In this document: piece by piece, positions 18,799 to 28,505 of the stretch | Position numbering within the stretch: the first letter of the stretch is position 1 | Layout of the letters: every line of letters starts with the position of its first letter | Assembly (NCBI GenBank): GCA_027315105.1 | Contig: DAHUYP010000008.1 | Coordinates: 1-64,000, forward strand | Reading direction: 5' to 3' | DNA from: Gammaproteobacteria bacterium | GTDB taxonomy: Bacteria > Pseudomonadota > Gammaproteobacteria > Steroidobacterales > Steroidobacteraceae | DNA: 64,000 nucleotides | Translations under genes and position numbers: made by a program | Notes under the pieces: model-generated | The model's input: only the letters and a program-made list of their open reading frames with translations | The model's database searches: none | Told to the model about the DNA's origin: nothing

Positions 18799-20706
18799 TT
18801 ACTGCACGAATTTCGACAACAGCTTCACGTACGCGGATTGGTAATAGATTGCGGGCTCCGTGACCGTCCACGAGCTCTCGGGGTACGCCATGTTCCAGTC
18901 GCGGTATGACTTCTGCGGCGGCTGTCCGGCCGGCGGAACCAGGGAGCTCGGCACGCCATCCCTGACCGCAGTCACATTCGGCCCGCCCGGCACGTAGCCT
19001 GGCGCAGGTCCGCACTCCGATGTCAGGGCGTCGCTCCATTTTGTGCCGTGCCAGTACCATGTGTGGTAGATCTCGTTCGCCGAGCGCGTCGCGCCCGAAG
19101 AGTACATGTTGCTGAGGTATACCATCGCGAACGGATTCACGCCGTGAAAGTAATGCAGGATTTCCAGCGCGCGGGCCTGGTAGTCGGCCGCATGCGTCGC
19201 GTCGAGGCCGTAGACGAGCGCGTCCATGTTGGTGTTGCCATAACCGGCGCGCGGCATATTGCTGCCCCAGTGGTACTGCGGGTCGTGCAGGAAGGCCCGA
19301 TACAGATCATCGTCGGGATTGAAGCGGTAGATCTGATTGCCGGCGCGCATGTCGTTGAGCTTGTCGGCGAGTATTGTGCTGCGGGTCGCAGCATTCGCGC
19401 TCGGCAATGTCGTATAGAACAGCAGCGCGTCGCCTTGCTCGGGCTTGTAGCGCGACCAGCCGATGTCGTGATATGGCTTGAGCTCGCGGAAATGGGCCTT
19501 GATGTAGTCGTCATAGGTCGGCTCACCGGTGACCGCAAACAGGTAGATGGCCGCCACGACAGCTGCCGTGTTCTGATCGTCCTCGGACCAATCGGCAACC
19601 GCGGAGTGGATGACGCCGGTATCGCAGTGGGTCTGCTTGCTGCCGAGATGCTGGTAGTTGTTCCAGGCCGCGACGGCACGGGCCCGGAGGTCCGCCGCGT
19701 CGCCCGACAAGGCTCCGATGCCGGCAAATACGTGTGACGCATGCGCAAACATCCCGGCGACCGCGATCGTGGCGGAGCTGCAAGTGGGGATATAGAAGCG
19801 CTTGTTGTGATCGGAGCTGGGTGGGGCCGCCGAGGCATACACTATTTCGCCGACCTTGAGTGCGGCGCTGCCGTCCGGATTCTGCATCCGTTTGAGCCAG
19901 TTGATTTCCCACCTGACCTCATCCAGCAGGTCGGGAACGCCATTCCCGGACTCGGGGACATTGAAATCGTCGGTGAATGCCGCGGGGTTCTGCTGGAAGG
20001 CCGTCAGCAGCTGATGCACCGCCTGCGCCGCGAACGTGACGTACTTGTTGGTATCTCCGGCGTCGAACCAGCCGCCGCTGAGGTTCCTGACCTTCGTTGC
20101 GTTGTCCCGGTCCGTGATGTCGTGCGCCTCGATGTCCTGAGCGGGGCCGATATAGGCCGGCTCGTCCGCCCAGCAGGCCTCGGCATACGGTCGCTGTTTG
20201 GCGAAGCCGCTGCGCTGATAGAAATACATCCGGACCGCGGAGCGCAGGACCTTCTGGTAGACGAGTGGATCGATCTGGAACGTCGCGGAGCGGACTCCTT
20301 TCTGTACGTCGTAGACGAAATAGCTGCCCGGCGTCGTGAGCGAGGAGAAATCGAACCACCAGCCGTTGTCACCCGAGGATGCCTCGACGGCGCCGCCATG
20401 CCATGCCCTCGGCGAGCCCGAAAATGCGATGCCGCCGTCGTCGGTGCGGCGCACCTGGTAGCTCGATCCCGGCTCGAACTTGGATGCGCTGTCGTAGCCG
20501 GTCTGCGGGTTGCGGATCACGGCGACCTTCGGGTCGCCCGGTCGGTAGCCGAATTGATCGACCAGCAGGTGCGCATTGAATGGAATCGTGCCGCTCATGC
20601 CGGGCGCCGGCGACTGCGATGCCGGGCCGTCCGCGCTGGCGGCACCTTTTCCACAGGCACTCAGCGGCAACCACAGCAGCAGCAGTACTGAAAAGCGTCG
20701 CGCCAC
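18799..20706 (-). CDS. GH9 family glycoside hydrolase (endoglucanase-like) with N-terminal Ig-like domain, predicted lipoprotein
   Basis: Lipobox LSAC; LLVDQFGYRPGDPKVAVI; GGWFDAGDTNKYVTF; DLLDEVRWEINWLKRMQ; HGVNPFAMVYLS; NWMAYPES-like C-terminus (NMAYPESSWTVTEPAIYYQSAYVKLLS). Confidence 0.88.
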   Translation of the reverse strand: MARRFSVLLLLWLPLSACGKGAASADGPASQSPAPGMSGTIPFNAHLLVDQFGYRPGDPKVAVIRNPQTGYDSASKFEPGSSYQVRRTDDGGIAFSGSPRAWHGGAVEASSGDNGWWFDFSSLTTPGSYFVYDVQKGVRSATFQIDPLVYQKVLRSAVRMYFYQRSGFAKQRPYAEACWADEPAYIGPAQDIEAHDITDRDNATKVRNLSGGWFDAGDTNKYVTFAAQAVHQLLTAFQQNPAAFTDDFNVPESGNGVPDLLDEVRWEINWLKRMQNPDGSAALKVGEIVYASAAPPSSDHNKRFYIPTCSSATIAVAGMFAHASHVFAGIGALSGDAADLRARAVAAWNNYQHLGSKQTHCDTGVIHSAVADWSEDDQNTAAVVAAIYLFAVTGEPTYDDYIKAHFRELKPYHDIGWSRYKPEQGDALLFYTTLPSANAATRSTILADKLNDMRAGNQIYRFNPDDDLYRAFLHDPQYHWGSNMPRAGYGNTNMDALVYGLDATHAADYQARALEILHYFHGVNPFAMVYLSNMYSSGATRSANEIYHTWYWHGTKWSDALTSECGPAPGYVPGGPNVTAVRDGVPSSLVPPAGQPPQKSYRDWNMAYPESSWTVTEPAIYYQSAYVKLLSKFVQ

Positions 20707-20828
20707 GGGGAGTTCTCGCCGATCTCGCAGGCTTTCAGCCTACCAGATGGCCGCGATAGCCATCAATCAGCGGCGCCGCCGCCGCGGCGACCGCATGCAC
20801 TGCGGGCCTGTCATCGGCGCAGCAGGTC

Positions 20829-22022
20829 TCACCTCTGCTCTCGCTCGGTGCGTTTCCATTCGTTGAAGTTGCGGCTGCGAAGCAGCAGCAGCACCTTCCA
20901 CAGCAGGAACGCCGGCGCACGCGCGAGATCCAGCAGGCCGCGCAGGCCGATGCCGCTGAGCTGCCAGCCGCGCAGCACGTAGCAGGTCAAGGCGGCGGCG
21001 CAGGCGGCGCCGACCCAGACCCAGTATCGAAGGTCCGGATACCACAGTGCGGCGATTGCCGCGGCCGCGATCAATGCGCCGGTGTCGAGAATGATGTAGG
21101 ACAGTGGCAGGACCAGCAGGTCGAGGGCCAGGTCCAGGCACAGCACGCTGCGCCGCCGCAGTGCCGCACTCAGCAATGGACCGGTCCTGGTACGTATCAG
21201 CTGGAAGCGGCCATGTTCCCAGCGTTGGCGCTGCGCGCGCGCGCTCTGTTCGCTCGACGCCATCTCGGCATTGGAGTCCGCTTCGTCCGCGTAAGCGACG
21301 CGGAACCCCGCCATACCCAGGTCGATTCCAAATTCGACATCCTCCGTCAGCGAGAACGCGCGATAGGGAACGGCCCGGAGCAATTCGTGGGTGACACACC
21401 AGCCGGTGCCGCGGATGCCGCAGGACAATCCCAGACGCTCGCGCGCTCGCGAGCGCACGACGTGGATCGAGCCCTTGGCGATCGTGATCAGGCGCGTTCG
21501 CCACGAGGCCATCGGATTGAGCACTCCGTAGTGAACCTGAACGGCCTGCTCGCCGGCTTCCAACCGGGCGGCGAGGGCCTCGAGCAGGTTGACCGACACT
21601 TCCACGTCGGCGTCGATGACGACCACCGCATCGGCGAAGCCCTCGGCGCGGCTGGTGCGAAATGCGAATTCGAGCGCGTAGCCCTTGCCGCGCTGCGCGG
21701 CATTGTGGCGCTCGAGCACGACGGCTCCGGCGGCGCGCGCATTCTCCGCCGTCGCATCCGAGCAGTTGTCGGCGCAGACCACGACACGATATCGGTCCGT
21801 CGGCCAATCGATGCGACGCAGGTTGGCGACCGTGTGGGCGATCACGGCTTCTTCATTGTGCGCCGGCACGATGATATCGAAACGCCGCTGCCACGATGAC
21901 GGCCGGGGCGGGGCCGGCGCCGATGACAGCAGCGTGAAGAGCAGGAGATATCCGGCCCACAGCACCGCGGGTATCGATAGGATCAACAACGTCAGCAGGA
22001 TGATCAGGTTCGCTACGGTCAT
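20829..22022 (-). CDS. Membrane family 2 glycosyltransferase (cellulose-synthase-like)
   Basis: FDIIVPAHNEEAVIAHTVANL, VVVCADNCSDATAE, DADVEVS, TEDVEFGIDLG, QRQRWEHGRF; TM segments. Confidence 0.88.
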   Translation of the reverse strand: MTVANLIILLTLLILSIPAVLWAGYLLLFTLLSSAPAPPRPSSWQRRFDIIVPAHNEEAVIAHTVANLRRIDWPTDRYRVVVCADNCSDATAENARAAGAVVLERHNAAQRGKGYALEFAFRTSRAEGFADAVVVIDADVEVSVNLLEALAARLEAGEQAVQVHYGVLNPMASWRTRLITIAKGSIHVVRSRARERLGLSCGIRGTGWCVTHELLRAVPYRAFSLTEDVEFGIDLGMAGFRVAYADEADSNAEMASSEQSARAQRQRWEHGRFQLIRTRTGPLLSAALRRRSVLCLDLALDLLVLPLSYIILDTGALIAAAAIAALWYPDLRYWVWVGAACAAALTCYVLRGWQLSGIGLRGLLDLARAPAFLLWKVLLLLRSRNFNEWKRTEREQR

Positions 22023-22563
22023 AGGTAGGCCGGGCTCCCAGGCGCGGCGACGACGGGCAATGGCCCGGCCACGGTCCTGCGGCGGATGGCCCGATAGCGC
22101 GAGCAGCCGACGACGGTCACAGCCGCCGGCGGCGCCGCCAAGTCAACCACCGCACCAGAGTTCGTAGGGACCATGCCGTTGCATCGCCGTGGGTACCAGG
22201 CGCCATCATAGCGGCTCTCGCTTGCGCGGTTCTGAGGATCAATCCGCGCAATGCCGTCATTGCGGTCCGGGGCCGCCACGGTCGCGGGCATCCGGTCGTC
22301 GGCTCAAAGGGGGGACGAGATCGATGCTGATGACTGCGCGCCCCGAGCCCTGGTTGAATATGCTGATGGATCGGGTGATTCTGCGCCGTCCAAGCACGGC
22401 GCCTCGGCGCAGCGGGTGCGCTCTGCCTGGATGGTCTCGTCGCAGGTCGCCGTCGAGGTCGGTTGCGTCGATTGCACCGGCGGCGGTATCCATGGGCCGA
22501 AGTGTCGGCACCGAGGAGCCGGGAACGCGGCCGGAAGTTCCGGCCGCGAATCGTCCGCCGACG

Positions 22564-23868
22564 TCAAGGCGGCGAGGCTTGCGTGGAAACGTCGGCCGGC
22601 GGGGACGGCGCCGTGGCGTCACGAATCGACAACAGGACTATGCCGACGACGTTGAACAACTCCCCGGCGAGCAGACCCATCAAGGCGCCGGTCACTCCGA
22701 TACGGCGCATCGCGAGCAGGCTGCTCGAAATGGCGATCACGGCGCTTACGAGCGTGAGGGAAGAGGTCAGGCGAAATCGCGCCCGGGCGACCAGGAAGTG
22801 CAGCAGCTGATCGCGGCACACCATCACGACGACGATAGCGGACCACAGTGTCAGCAACAGATCGCTCTGGGCGAAGTGTTTCTTCAGGACGTTGGAGAGG
22901 ATCCAGCCGCGCAGCAACCACATGAACAGCAGGTAGCAGCACGCCAGGCCGGCCAATCCGGCGGCCACCAGTGCGAGGCGCCTGAATACCTTCGGGGCCG
23001 CGAAATGCTGCAACCATCGCGAAACCGTCGGCAGCATCAGAGTCGCGATTCCGGTCGACAGCAGGTTGACCGGCATCACCATCAGTCGCGTGGCGGCCAA
23101 TGCGGCAACCGCCGTGACGTCTAGCGTCCCGGCGACCAGGTAGTTGTAGCCCTGGCTGAAGAGCCAATGCACGCCGCTGCCGAAGGCAGACCAGGCGCCC
23201 AATGGGGCTATCTGGCGCAGCATGCCCGGGGGCGCCCGAGGGTTCCAGGGTTCGTGACGCCAGAGCGCCTTGGACAGCAACAGGGTGCCGAGCGCGCAGG
23301 CAAGCGTCAGCGTCAGGGCCGCCGTGGTGGCCGGCAGCGGCGAGAAGGTCGCCGCGAATGCGCCGGCCACGAGCAGAACGCAGTAGAGAAAATCCGACTT
23401 GAGCACGTCGTGCGGAAGACGGTACGCGAACAGGACCATGCGCAGAAACTCACGGTGCAGGGCGGCGATGGTCGCGACCGTGCCCGCACACAGGATTGCC
23501 GCGAGTCGAACGTCCAGGTCGCCTCGAACGCGCAGCACCAGGGCGATTGCCGCCGTCAGCACCGCGAGCCACGGCACCAGCCGACGCTGGTCCCTGTACA
23601 GTCCGCCGATGATGTTCGCGCGTTGCGCTCGGTCCGCGGGCGTCAGGCGAATCACCATCGGCGGCGCGATGAACGACCACTGCAGGCTCGTGGCCAGCAG
23701 GATCGTGGTCGTGATCAGGACGTAGTAGCCGTACTGCGCATCGCTGGTACGCCTGATGAGCAACAATCCCACGATGAAGCTGGAGGCCGAGAGCAGCGCC
23801 TGCACGGCAACGGCGCCGCTGAACATGCGAACGAACCCGCCGCGCCCGCCAGAAAGTTTCCGAATCAT
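22564..23868 (-). CDS. Wzx-type polysaccharide flippase (copy 1)
   Basis: Polytopic, similar throughout to the adjacent ORF (ATRLMVMPVNLLSTGIATLMLPTVSRWL). Confidence 0.75.
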   Translation of the reverse strand: MIRKLSGGRGGFVRMFSGAVAVQALLSASSFIVGLLLIRRTSDAQYGYYVLITTTILLATSLQWSFIAPPMVIRLTPADRAQRANIIGGLYRDQRRLVPWLAVLTAAIALVLRVRGDLDVRLAAILCAGTVATIAALHREFLRMVLFAYRLPHDVLKSDFLYCVLLVAGAFAATFSPLPATTAALTLTLACALGTLLLSKALWRHEPWNPRAPPGMLRQIAPLGAWSAFGSGVHWLFSQGYNYLVAGTLDVTAVAALAATRLMVMPVNLLSTGIATLMLPTVSRWLQHFAAPKVFRRLALVAAGLAGLACCYLLFMWLLRGWILSNVLKKHFAQSDLLLTLWSAIVVVMVCRDQLLHFLVARARFRLTSSLTLVSAVIAISSSLLAMRRIGVTGALMGLLAGELFNVVGIVLLSIRDATAPSPPADVSTQASPP

Positions 23869-23892
23869 GATCGACCGATGCTCCTGCGATCC

Positions 23893-25170
23893 TCAGGCCG
23901 TGGCCACCGGAACGTGCCGGCGGACCTCCAGCACGGTCAATGCCAGTAGTCCGGCGACATTCAGGACTTCGCCCGTCAGCACGCCGAGCAAGGCGCCGAT
24001 CACGCCTATATGCGGCATGGTCAGGAAGCTGATGGACAGCGCCACGACCGCGCTCAACAGGGTCAGGCTGGTGAGCGACCGAAAGCGATGCCGCACATTG
24101 AGCAGGTGCAGCAACTGGTCGCGCAGCAGCATGGCCAGGCCGGCCGCGAACCACAGCAGCAGCAGGCTGTCGCGCTGTGGAAACTGCTTCTTCAGCAGCG
24201 TGCCAAACAGCCACTCTCGCCCCAGCCACACCAGCGTGAAATAGCAGATGGCCACGACTGCCATCAGCAGCGCCAGTGCGACCGAGCGGCGCATGACCTT
24301 CCGCGCTCCATGCGTATTGAGCCAGGCGGCCGTCGTGGGCAGCATGATCGTGCCGATGCCGCTGGAGAGCAGGTTAATCGGCATGATCGTCAGGCGCGTG
24401 GCGGCGATGGCGGCGACTGCAGGCACGCTGAGCATGCCCGCGACCAGATAGTTGTAGCCTTGGCTCAACATCCAATGCACGGCGGCGCCGCTGGCCGACC
24501 AGGTTCCCAGCGGCGTGAGCGCTCGCAGAATGCCCGGCGAGCCGCGGATGTTCCACGGCTCGAAGCGCCACAGGGAGCGCGAACAGAGCGCGCCGCCGAC
24601 CACCGCCGCGGCGGCCATGGCGACCACCGCAACGGCGGCGGGGGCCGGCGTGTGAGTGGCGATCAGCACGCCGAGCACCAGTAGCGCGACGTACACCGCA
24701 TCGGCCCGCAGGACTTCCGCGGGCCGGCGGTACCCGAGCATCACCATGCGGAAGAACTCCCGATACAGCACGGCGACGACCGCCGCCGCGGCCGTCAGGA
24801 TCAGAAATGCCTCGTCGGTATTGATCGCATGGAGGAGCCGAAGCAGCAGTGCGATCGGAACCGCGAGCGCGATGACCAGCGGCCAGAGCGCGCGCTGCTC
24901 GCGGTACAGTCCGCCGATCAGGCCGGCGCGGCCGGCGGCGTCGCAGGCGCTGATACGGGTTACGAGCTGAGGTTGAATGAATGCGAACTGCAATATGATC
25001 AGCAATTGGATCGCATTCTGCATCAGCACGTAATAGCCGTACTGCAGGTCGCTGGTGCGGCGCAGGAGTATCAGGCCGATCAGGAAGCTCGAGCCCGACA
25101 GCAGGGCCTGCATGACGACGGCGCTGCCGAGCAAATGAACCAGCGCGGCGCGGCGGGCCCGCGGTGTCAC
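23893..25170 (-). CDS. Wzx-type polysaccharide flippase (copy 2, tandem paralogue)
   Basis: Polytopic; ATRLTIMPINLLSSGIGTIMLPTTAAWL parallels copy 1. Confidence 0.75.
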   Translation of the reverse strand: MTPRARRAALVHLLGSAVVMQALLSGSSFLIGLILLRRTSDLQYGYYVLMQNAIQLLIILQFAFIQPQLVTRISACDAAGRAGLIGGLYREQRALWPLVIALAVPIALLLRLLHAINTDEAFLILTAAAAVVAVLYREFFRMVMLGYRRPAEVLRADAVYVALLVLGVLIATHTPAPAAVAVVAMAAAAVVGGALCSRSLWRFEPWNIRGSPGILRALTPLGTWSASGAAVHWMLSQGYNYLVAGMLSVPAVAAIAATRLTIMPINLLSSGIGTIMLPTTAAWLNTHGARKVMRRSVALALLMAVVAICYFTLVWLGREWLFGTLLKKQFPQRDSLLLLWFAAGLAMLLRDQLLHLLNVRHRFRSLTSLTLLSAVVALSISFLTMPHIGVIGALLGVLTGEVLNVAGLLALTVLEVRRHVPVATA

Positions 25171-25173
25171 GCG

Positions 25174-26109
25174 TCAGGATCCGCGGGCATAGGCCCGATA
25201 TCGCCAGCCCCAGTAGACCGACAGCTTGCCAATGTTGGCCCAGGCCCTGACCAGCCAGGCGGCGGCATGATGGCGGCCGAACGGCAAGGTCAACAATGCC
25301 AGCGTGGCCGACACGATCAACTGCAGCAGCGAGCGCAGGAAGAACAGGCTGCGACCGATCCAACCGATGGGCCGATAGCGGCCGTCGACTACTCCGCGAG
25401 CGAATCCCTGGCCGCCGCTCAGGGCGCGCAACAGCAGCCATCGCAGCGACAGGCGCTTGGACTCGATCGGTTCGAACACGGGCGCCTGCTCGTACCAGAC
25501 GATCTTCGCTCCCTTGTGCGCAAGTCTGACCAGCAGGTCGCCATCCTCACCGGTCATGAGGCCGTGACGCGGATCGAACGGTCCGGGTTCGGACTTCAGT
25601 CGATCCGCTCGCAGCAGGACGTTGCCGAAGCGCATGCAATCCAGCGGCACCGGCGCGCCGCTCGCCTGATGAGGAAAATCATAGAATCGCCCGCGGCGGA
25701 TCCAGGAAGGGGCGGTCGGCGGCACCTGGGGCTCGACCGGGGCCAGCACCCCGTCCGCGTCGTATCGAATCCCCGCCTGCAAGAGCTCGAGCAGCCATTC
25801 CTCGGGCGCGCGCTCGTCGTCGTCGATGAACGCCAGCCACTGCCCGGTCGCAAGCTCGACCGTGCGGTTACGGGTCATGGCGATATTGGGCTCGGGCTGC
25901 ACGTCGTAGTCGATCCGGAACGGCGCGCCGGCGGCCAAATGCTGCTCGATGAGGGAGCGTGCGCCGCCCGATGCATCGTTGTCCACGACGACCACCTGAT
26001 CGGGAAGGCGCCGCTGTCGTGCCAGATCATTCAGCAGGGCGCTGAGTCGATCGTTGCGCCGGTAGGTGGCGATGCAAACGCTGATTGTCGGCGGCATTTG
26101 CATGCTCAT
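25174..26109 (-). CDS. Family 2 glycosyltransferase
   Basis: TISVCIATYRRNDRLSALLNDL, VVVDNDASGGAR, FIDDDERAPEEWL, GEDGDLLVRL. Confidence 0.88.
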   Translation of the reverse strand: MSMQMPPTISVCIATYRRNDRLSALLNDLARQRRLPDQVVVVDNDASGGARSLIEQHLAAGAPFRIDYDVQPEPNIAMTRNRTVELATGQWLAFIDDDERAPEEWLLELLQAGIRYDADGVLAPVEPQVPPTAPSWIRRGRFYDFPHQASGAPVPLDCMRFGNVLLRADRLKSEPGPFDPRHGLMTGEDGDLLVRLAHKGAKIVWYEQAPVFEPIESKRLSLRWLLLRALSGGQGFARGVVDGRYRPIGWIGRSLFFLRSLLQLIVSATLALLTLPFGRHHAAAWLVRAWANIGKLSVYWGWRYRAYARGS

Positions 26110-27042
26110 TCAGAAGCTGTTGATCACCGCGCCCAGAACGTGAGATCTGGTGCTCGCCAGGCGGCGCAACAATTCCTTCATATCGCTGTAGCTGGTGGCA
26201 TTGGCGCGGCTGACCAGCAACACACGCTCGGCGAAAGACGCAATTGCGAGGCCATCGGCAAACTGAGTCACTGCCGGAGTATCGATGAAGGCGAAGTCGT
26301 AGTGGTTGCGACAGTCCGAGAGCATGCGTTCGAAGCGGCCGTCCGACAGCAATTCCAGCGGGTTCGGCGGTACCTGCCCGGAAGGCAGCAGCGACAGGTG
26401 CGGCAGCCCCTCGACGCCGAGTGGTTGCGGCGCCTCGTTGAACGCAAGGAACTGCGCGAGGCCCCAGGCATTGTCGGCGCCGAACAGGACATGCTGCCGC
26501 GGCCGGCGCAGGTCGGCATCGATCAGCAGCGTGCGGCGCCCCAACTGCGAGAATGCGATGGCGAGTTCCGCCGTCAACAGTGAGCGGCCCTCGCCCGGGC
26601 AAGGACTGAGCAGCGCGACCAGATTGGACTTGCGGCTGCCAGTGTCGAGCAGCAGCAACAGCTCGGTGCGCAGCGCTCGCAGTCGTTCGCAATGCGGGTT
26701 ATCGGGATCGTGCACGAGCAGCAGGTTGTTGCCGGGCTTGACATGTACCGTGTGGCGCACGGTCGCGATGCGTCCATCGCTTTGGCGTCGAATGGCCTTC
26801 TCCACCAGGCTCGAGTGGCTGCGCAAAACGCTCTGCCGCGCCCATTCCAGCGCCTCCGCTGCCTCCTTCGGCGTGATCAGATCGAGCTGCAGGGCCGCAT
26901 CCACGAAATTCAACTTGCGCTCGCCCATCATTGCCATGATGCGCGCGACCTGCTCCTGTGACAGCCGGCAGCTGGCTACCAGCGCGTCGGTCAGCTCCTC
27001 GTCCAACTGCTCCGGCCGCTCAGCGGAGGGATCGACGCTCAT
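26110..27042 (-). CDS. epsG: EpsG-type chain length determinant kinase (CpsD/CapB-like P-loop protein)
   Basis: LLSPCPGEGRSLLTAELAIAFSQLGRRTLLIDADLRRPRQH; immediately after EpsF-like gene. Confidence 0.85.
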   Translation of the reverse strand: MSVDPSAERPEQLDEELTDALVASCRLSQEQVARIMAMMGERKLNFVDAALQLDLITPKEAAEALEWARQSVLRSHSSLVEKAIRRQSDGRIATVRHTVHVKPGNNLLLVHDPDNPHCERLRALRTELLLLLDTGSRKSNLVALLSPCPGEGRSLLTAELAIAFSQLGRRTLLIDADLRRPRQHVLFGADNAWGLAQFLAFNEAPQPLGVEGLPHLSLLPSGQVPPNPLELLSDGRFERMLSDCRNHYDFAFIDTPAVTQFADGLAIASFAERVLLVSRANATSYSDMKELLRRLASTRSHVLGAVINSF

Positions 27043-28505
27043 ACGGTGCCCGGGGCGGGAACGATGGCATCGAGCTGTGCCAGCACCGGTACGCCGAATG
27101 AACGCTCGATATCGTCCCGGCAGCGCAAGCGGCGGTTGAACAGCAGCTCGTAGACGAAGGGCAGGGCGACACCCAGAGCCAGGCCGGCGACGATACCCAG
27201 CAGCAGGAGCTTCACCTTGTTGGGCTTGGCAGCCTTGACCGGCGGGGTTGCCCGGCTCACGAGGCTGACATTGCTATTGTTGCCGGCGGACGCGAACATG
27301 ATCTGGTCGTAGCCGTCGAGCGCACGCTTGTATACCGACTGCGCCGATTCGAGCTCCAGCGTCAGCTTCGCACCCTGACCCTGCTGTTCACGCAGCTTCA
27401 CGACCTTGGCGCGCTGATCGGCGACAGCCTGAGCGTACTTGCTCTCGAGCTCGCGTGCGCGCTGGAGCTGTGTCGCGGTGTTCTGCGCCAGAGTTCGCAG
27501 CTCGTCGTCGAGTTGCCGCGTGGTCAGCGCCAACTGGGATTTGACTTCGATCACTTTGGGGTGATTGGGACCGTAGGTGGAGCTGAGCTGCGCGAGCAGC
27601 GTCTGCTGCTCCGCCAGTTCGGTCTTCAACTTCAGGACCACCGGCGAGGCGAGGACCTCGTCGGCCACCGATTGCTCGCCGGCGCTCTTGGCTTCCAGCG
27701 CCCGGCGCTGGTTCTGCGCGTCCAGCAGGTGGCCTTCAAGGCTCGTCAATGCCTGGGTGTCGGTGTCCGTGGTGTCGCCGGCGGTACTGACGTCGGTAAT
27801 GCCCTTCTGCTGGCGAAAGGCCGTCAGCTTGTCCTGCGCCGCCGCCACCTTGGCACGCAGTTCCGCCAGGTCCTCGGCGTAACGGCGGGCACGATCGCCG
27901 GCCGGACCGCTCAGGCGGCGGTGTTCCTCTTCGATATAGGTGTCCGCGACGGTGTTGGCTATCTCGGCCGCCCGGTCCGGGTACCTGGCTGATGCGGAGA
28001 CGTACAGCAGTTCACCGCCGCGGCCCAATTCAACGTTCAGCGCTTCGGCCAGGTTCTTCTCCGCGTATTCGCGCAAACCGTCCGGATTGCTGCCCGAGTA
28101 GCCGGCGGCGAAGTAGCGGTCCTGCGTGAGCTTCATGCGATCAACGACCTGCAGCAGGATGATGGGGCTTTCGATGATCTCCATCTGGGTCGCGACGTAA
28201 TTGGCCAAGTTGATATCCGGCACGTTCGCGACCGCAAGCGGGTCCTTCTTTCCCTGATCGACGATCAGGGTCGCGGTTGCGATGTAGGTCTTGGGCAGGA
28301 ATTTGATGGTCGCAGCAGACACCGCGGCAACCGCCGCGGCAATCAGCAGCGTGGACTTCCAATAAAACCGCAGAATTGCGACGACCTGGGCCAGCGACAT
28401 GCCGGCTTGCAGCTCGTGCAGCGACGCCGAGGCATCCGCCCCGGGCGACTCGGGCATCTGGTCGCCGGTGCCCGGCGAGTAGGACAGTTGTCGGAGCGTT
28501 CTCAA
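27039..28505 (-). CDS. epsF: EpsF-type chain length determinant (Wzz domain)
   Basis: N-terminal TM, FLPKTYIATATLIVDQGKKDPLA, coiled coil, C-terminal TM; start possibly 28457. Confidence 0.87.
   Translation of the reverse strand: MRTLRQLSYSPGTGDQMPESPGADASASLHELQAGMSLAQVVAILRFYWKSTLLIAAAVAAVSAATIKFLPKTYIATATLIVDQGKKDPLAVANVPDINLANYVATQMEIIESPIILLQVVDRMKLTQDRYFAAGYSGSNPDGLREYAEKNLAEALNVELGRGGELLYVSASARYPDRAAEIANTVADTYIEEEHRRLSGPAGDRARRYAEDLAELRAKVAAAQDKLTAFRQQKGITDVSTAGDTTDTDTQALTSLEGHLLDAQNQRRALEAKSAGEQSVADEVLASPVVLKLKTELAEQQTLLAQLSSTYGPNHPKVIEVKSQLALTTRQLDDELRTLAQNTATQLQRARELESKYAQAVADQRAKVVKLREQQGQGAKLTLELESAQSVYKRALDGYDQIMFASAGNNSNVSLVSRATPPVKAAKPNKVKLLLLGIVAGLALGVALPFVYELLFNRRLRCRDDIERSFGVPVLAQLDAIVPAPGTV

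Noticed and set aside
26560-26620. Non-canonical Walker A (GEGRS, Arg instead of Lys) in the EpsG-like kinase
   Set aside because: From memory this Arg is typical of the EpsG subfamily, so it supports the assignment rather than being a novelty.
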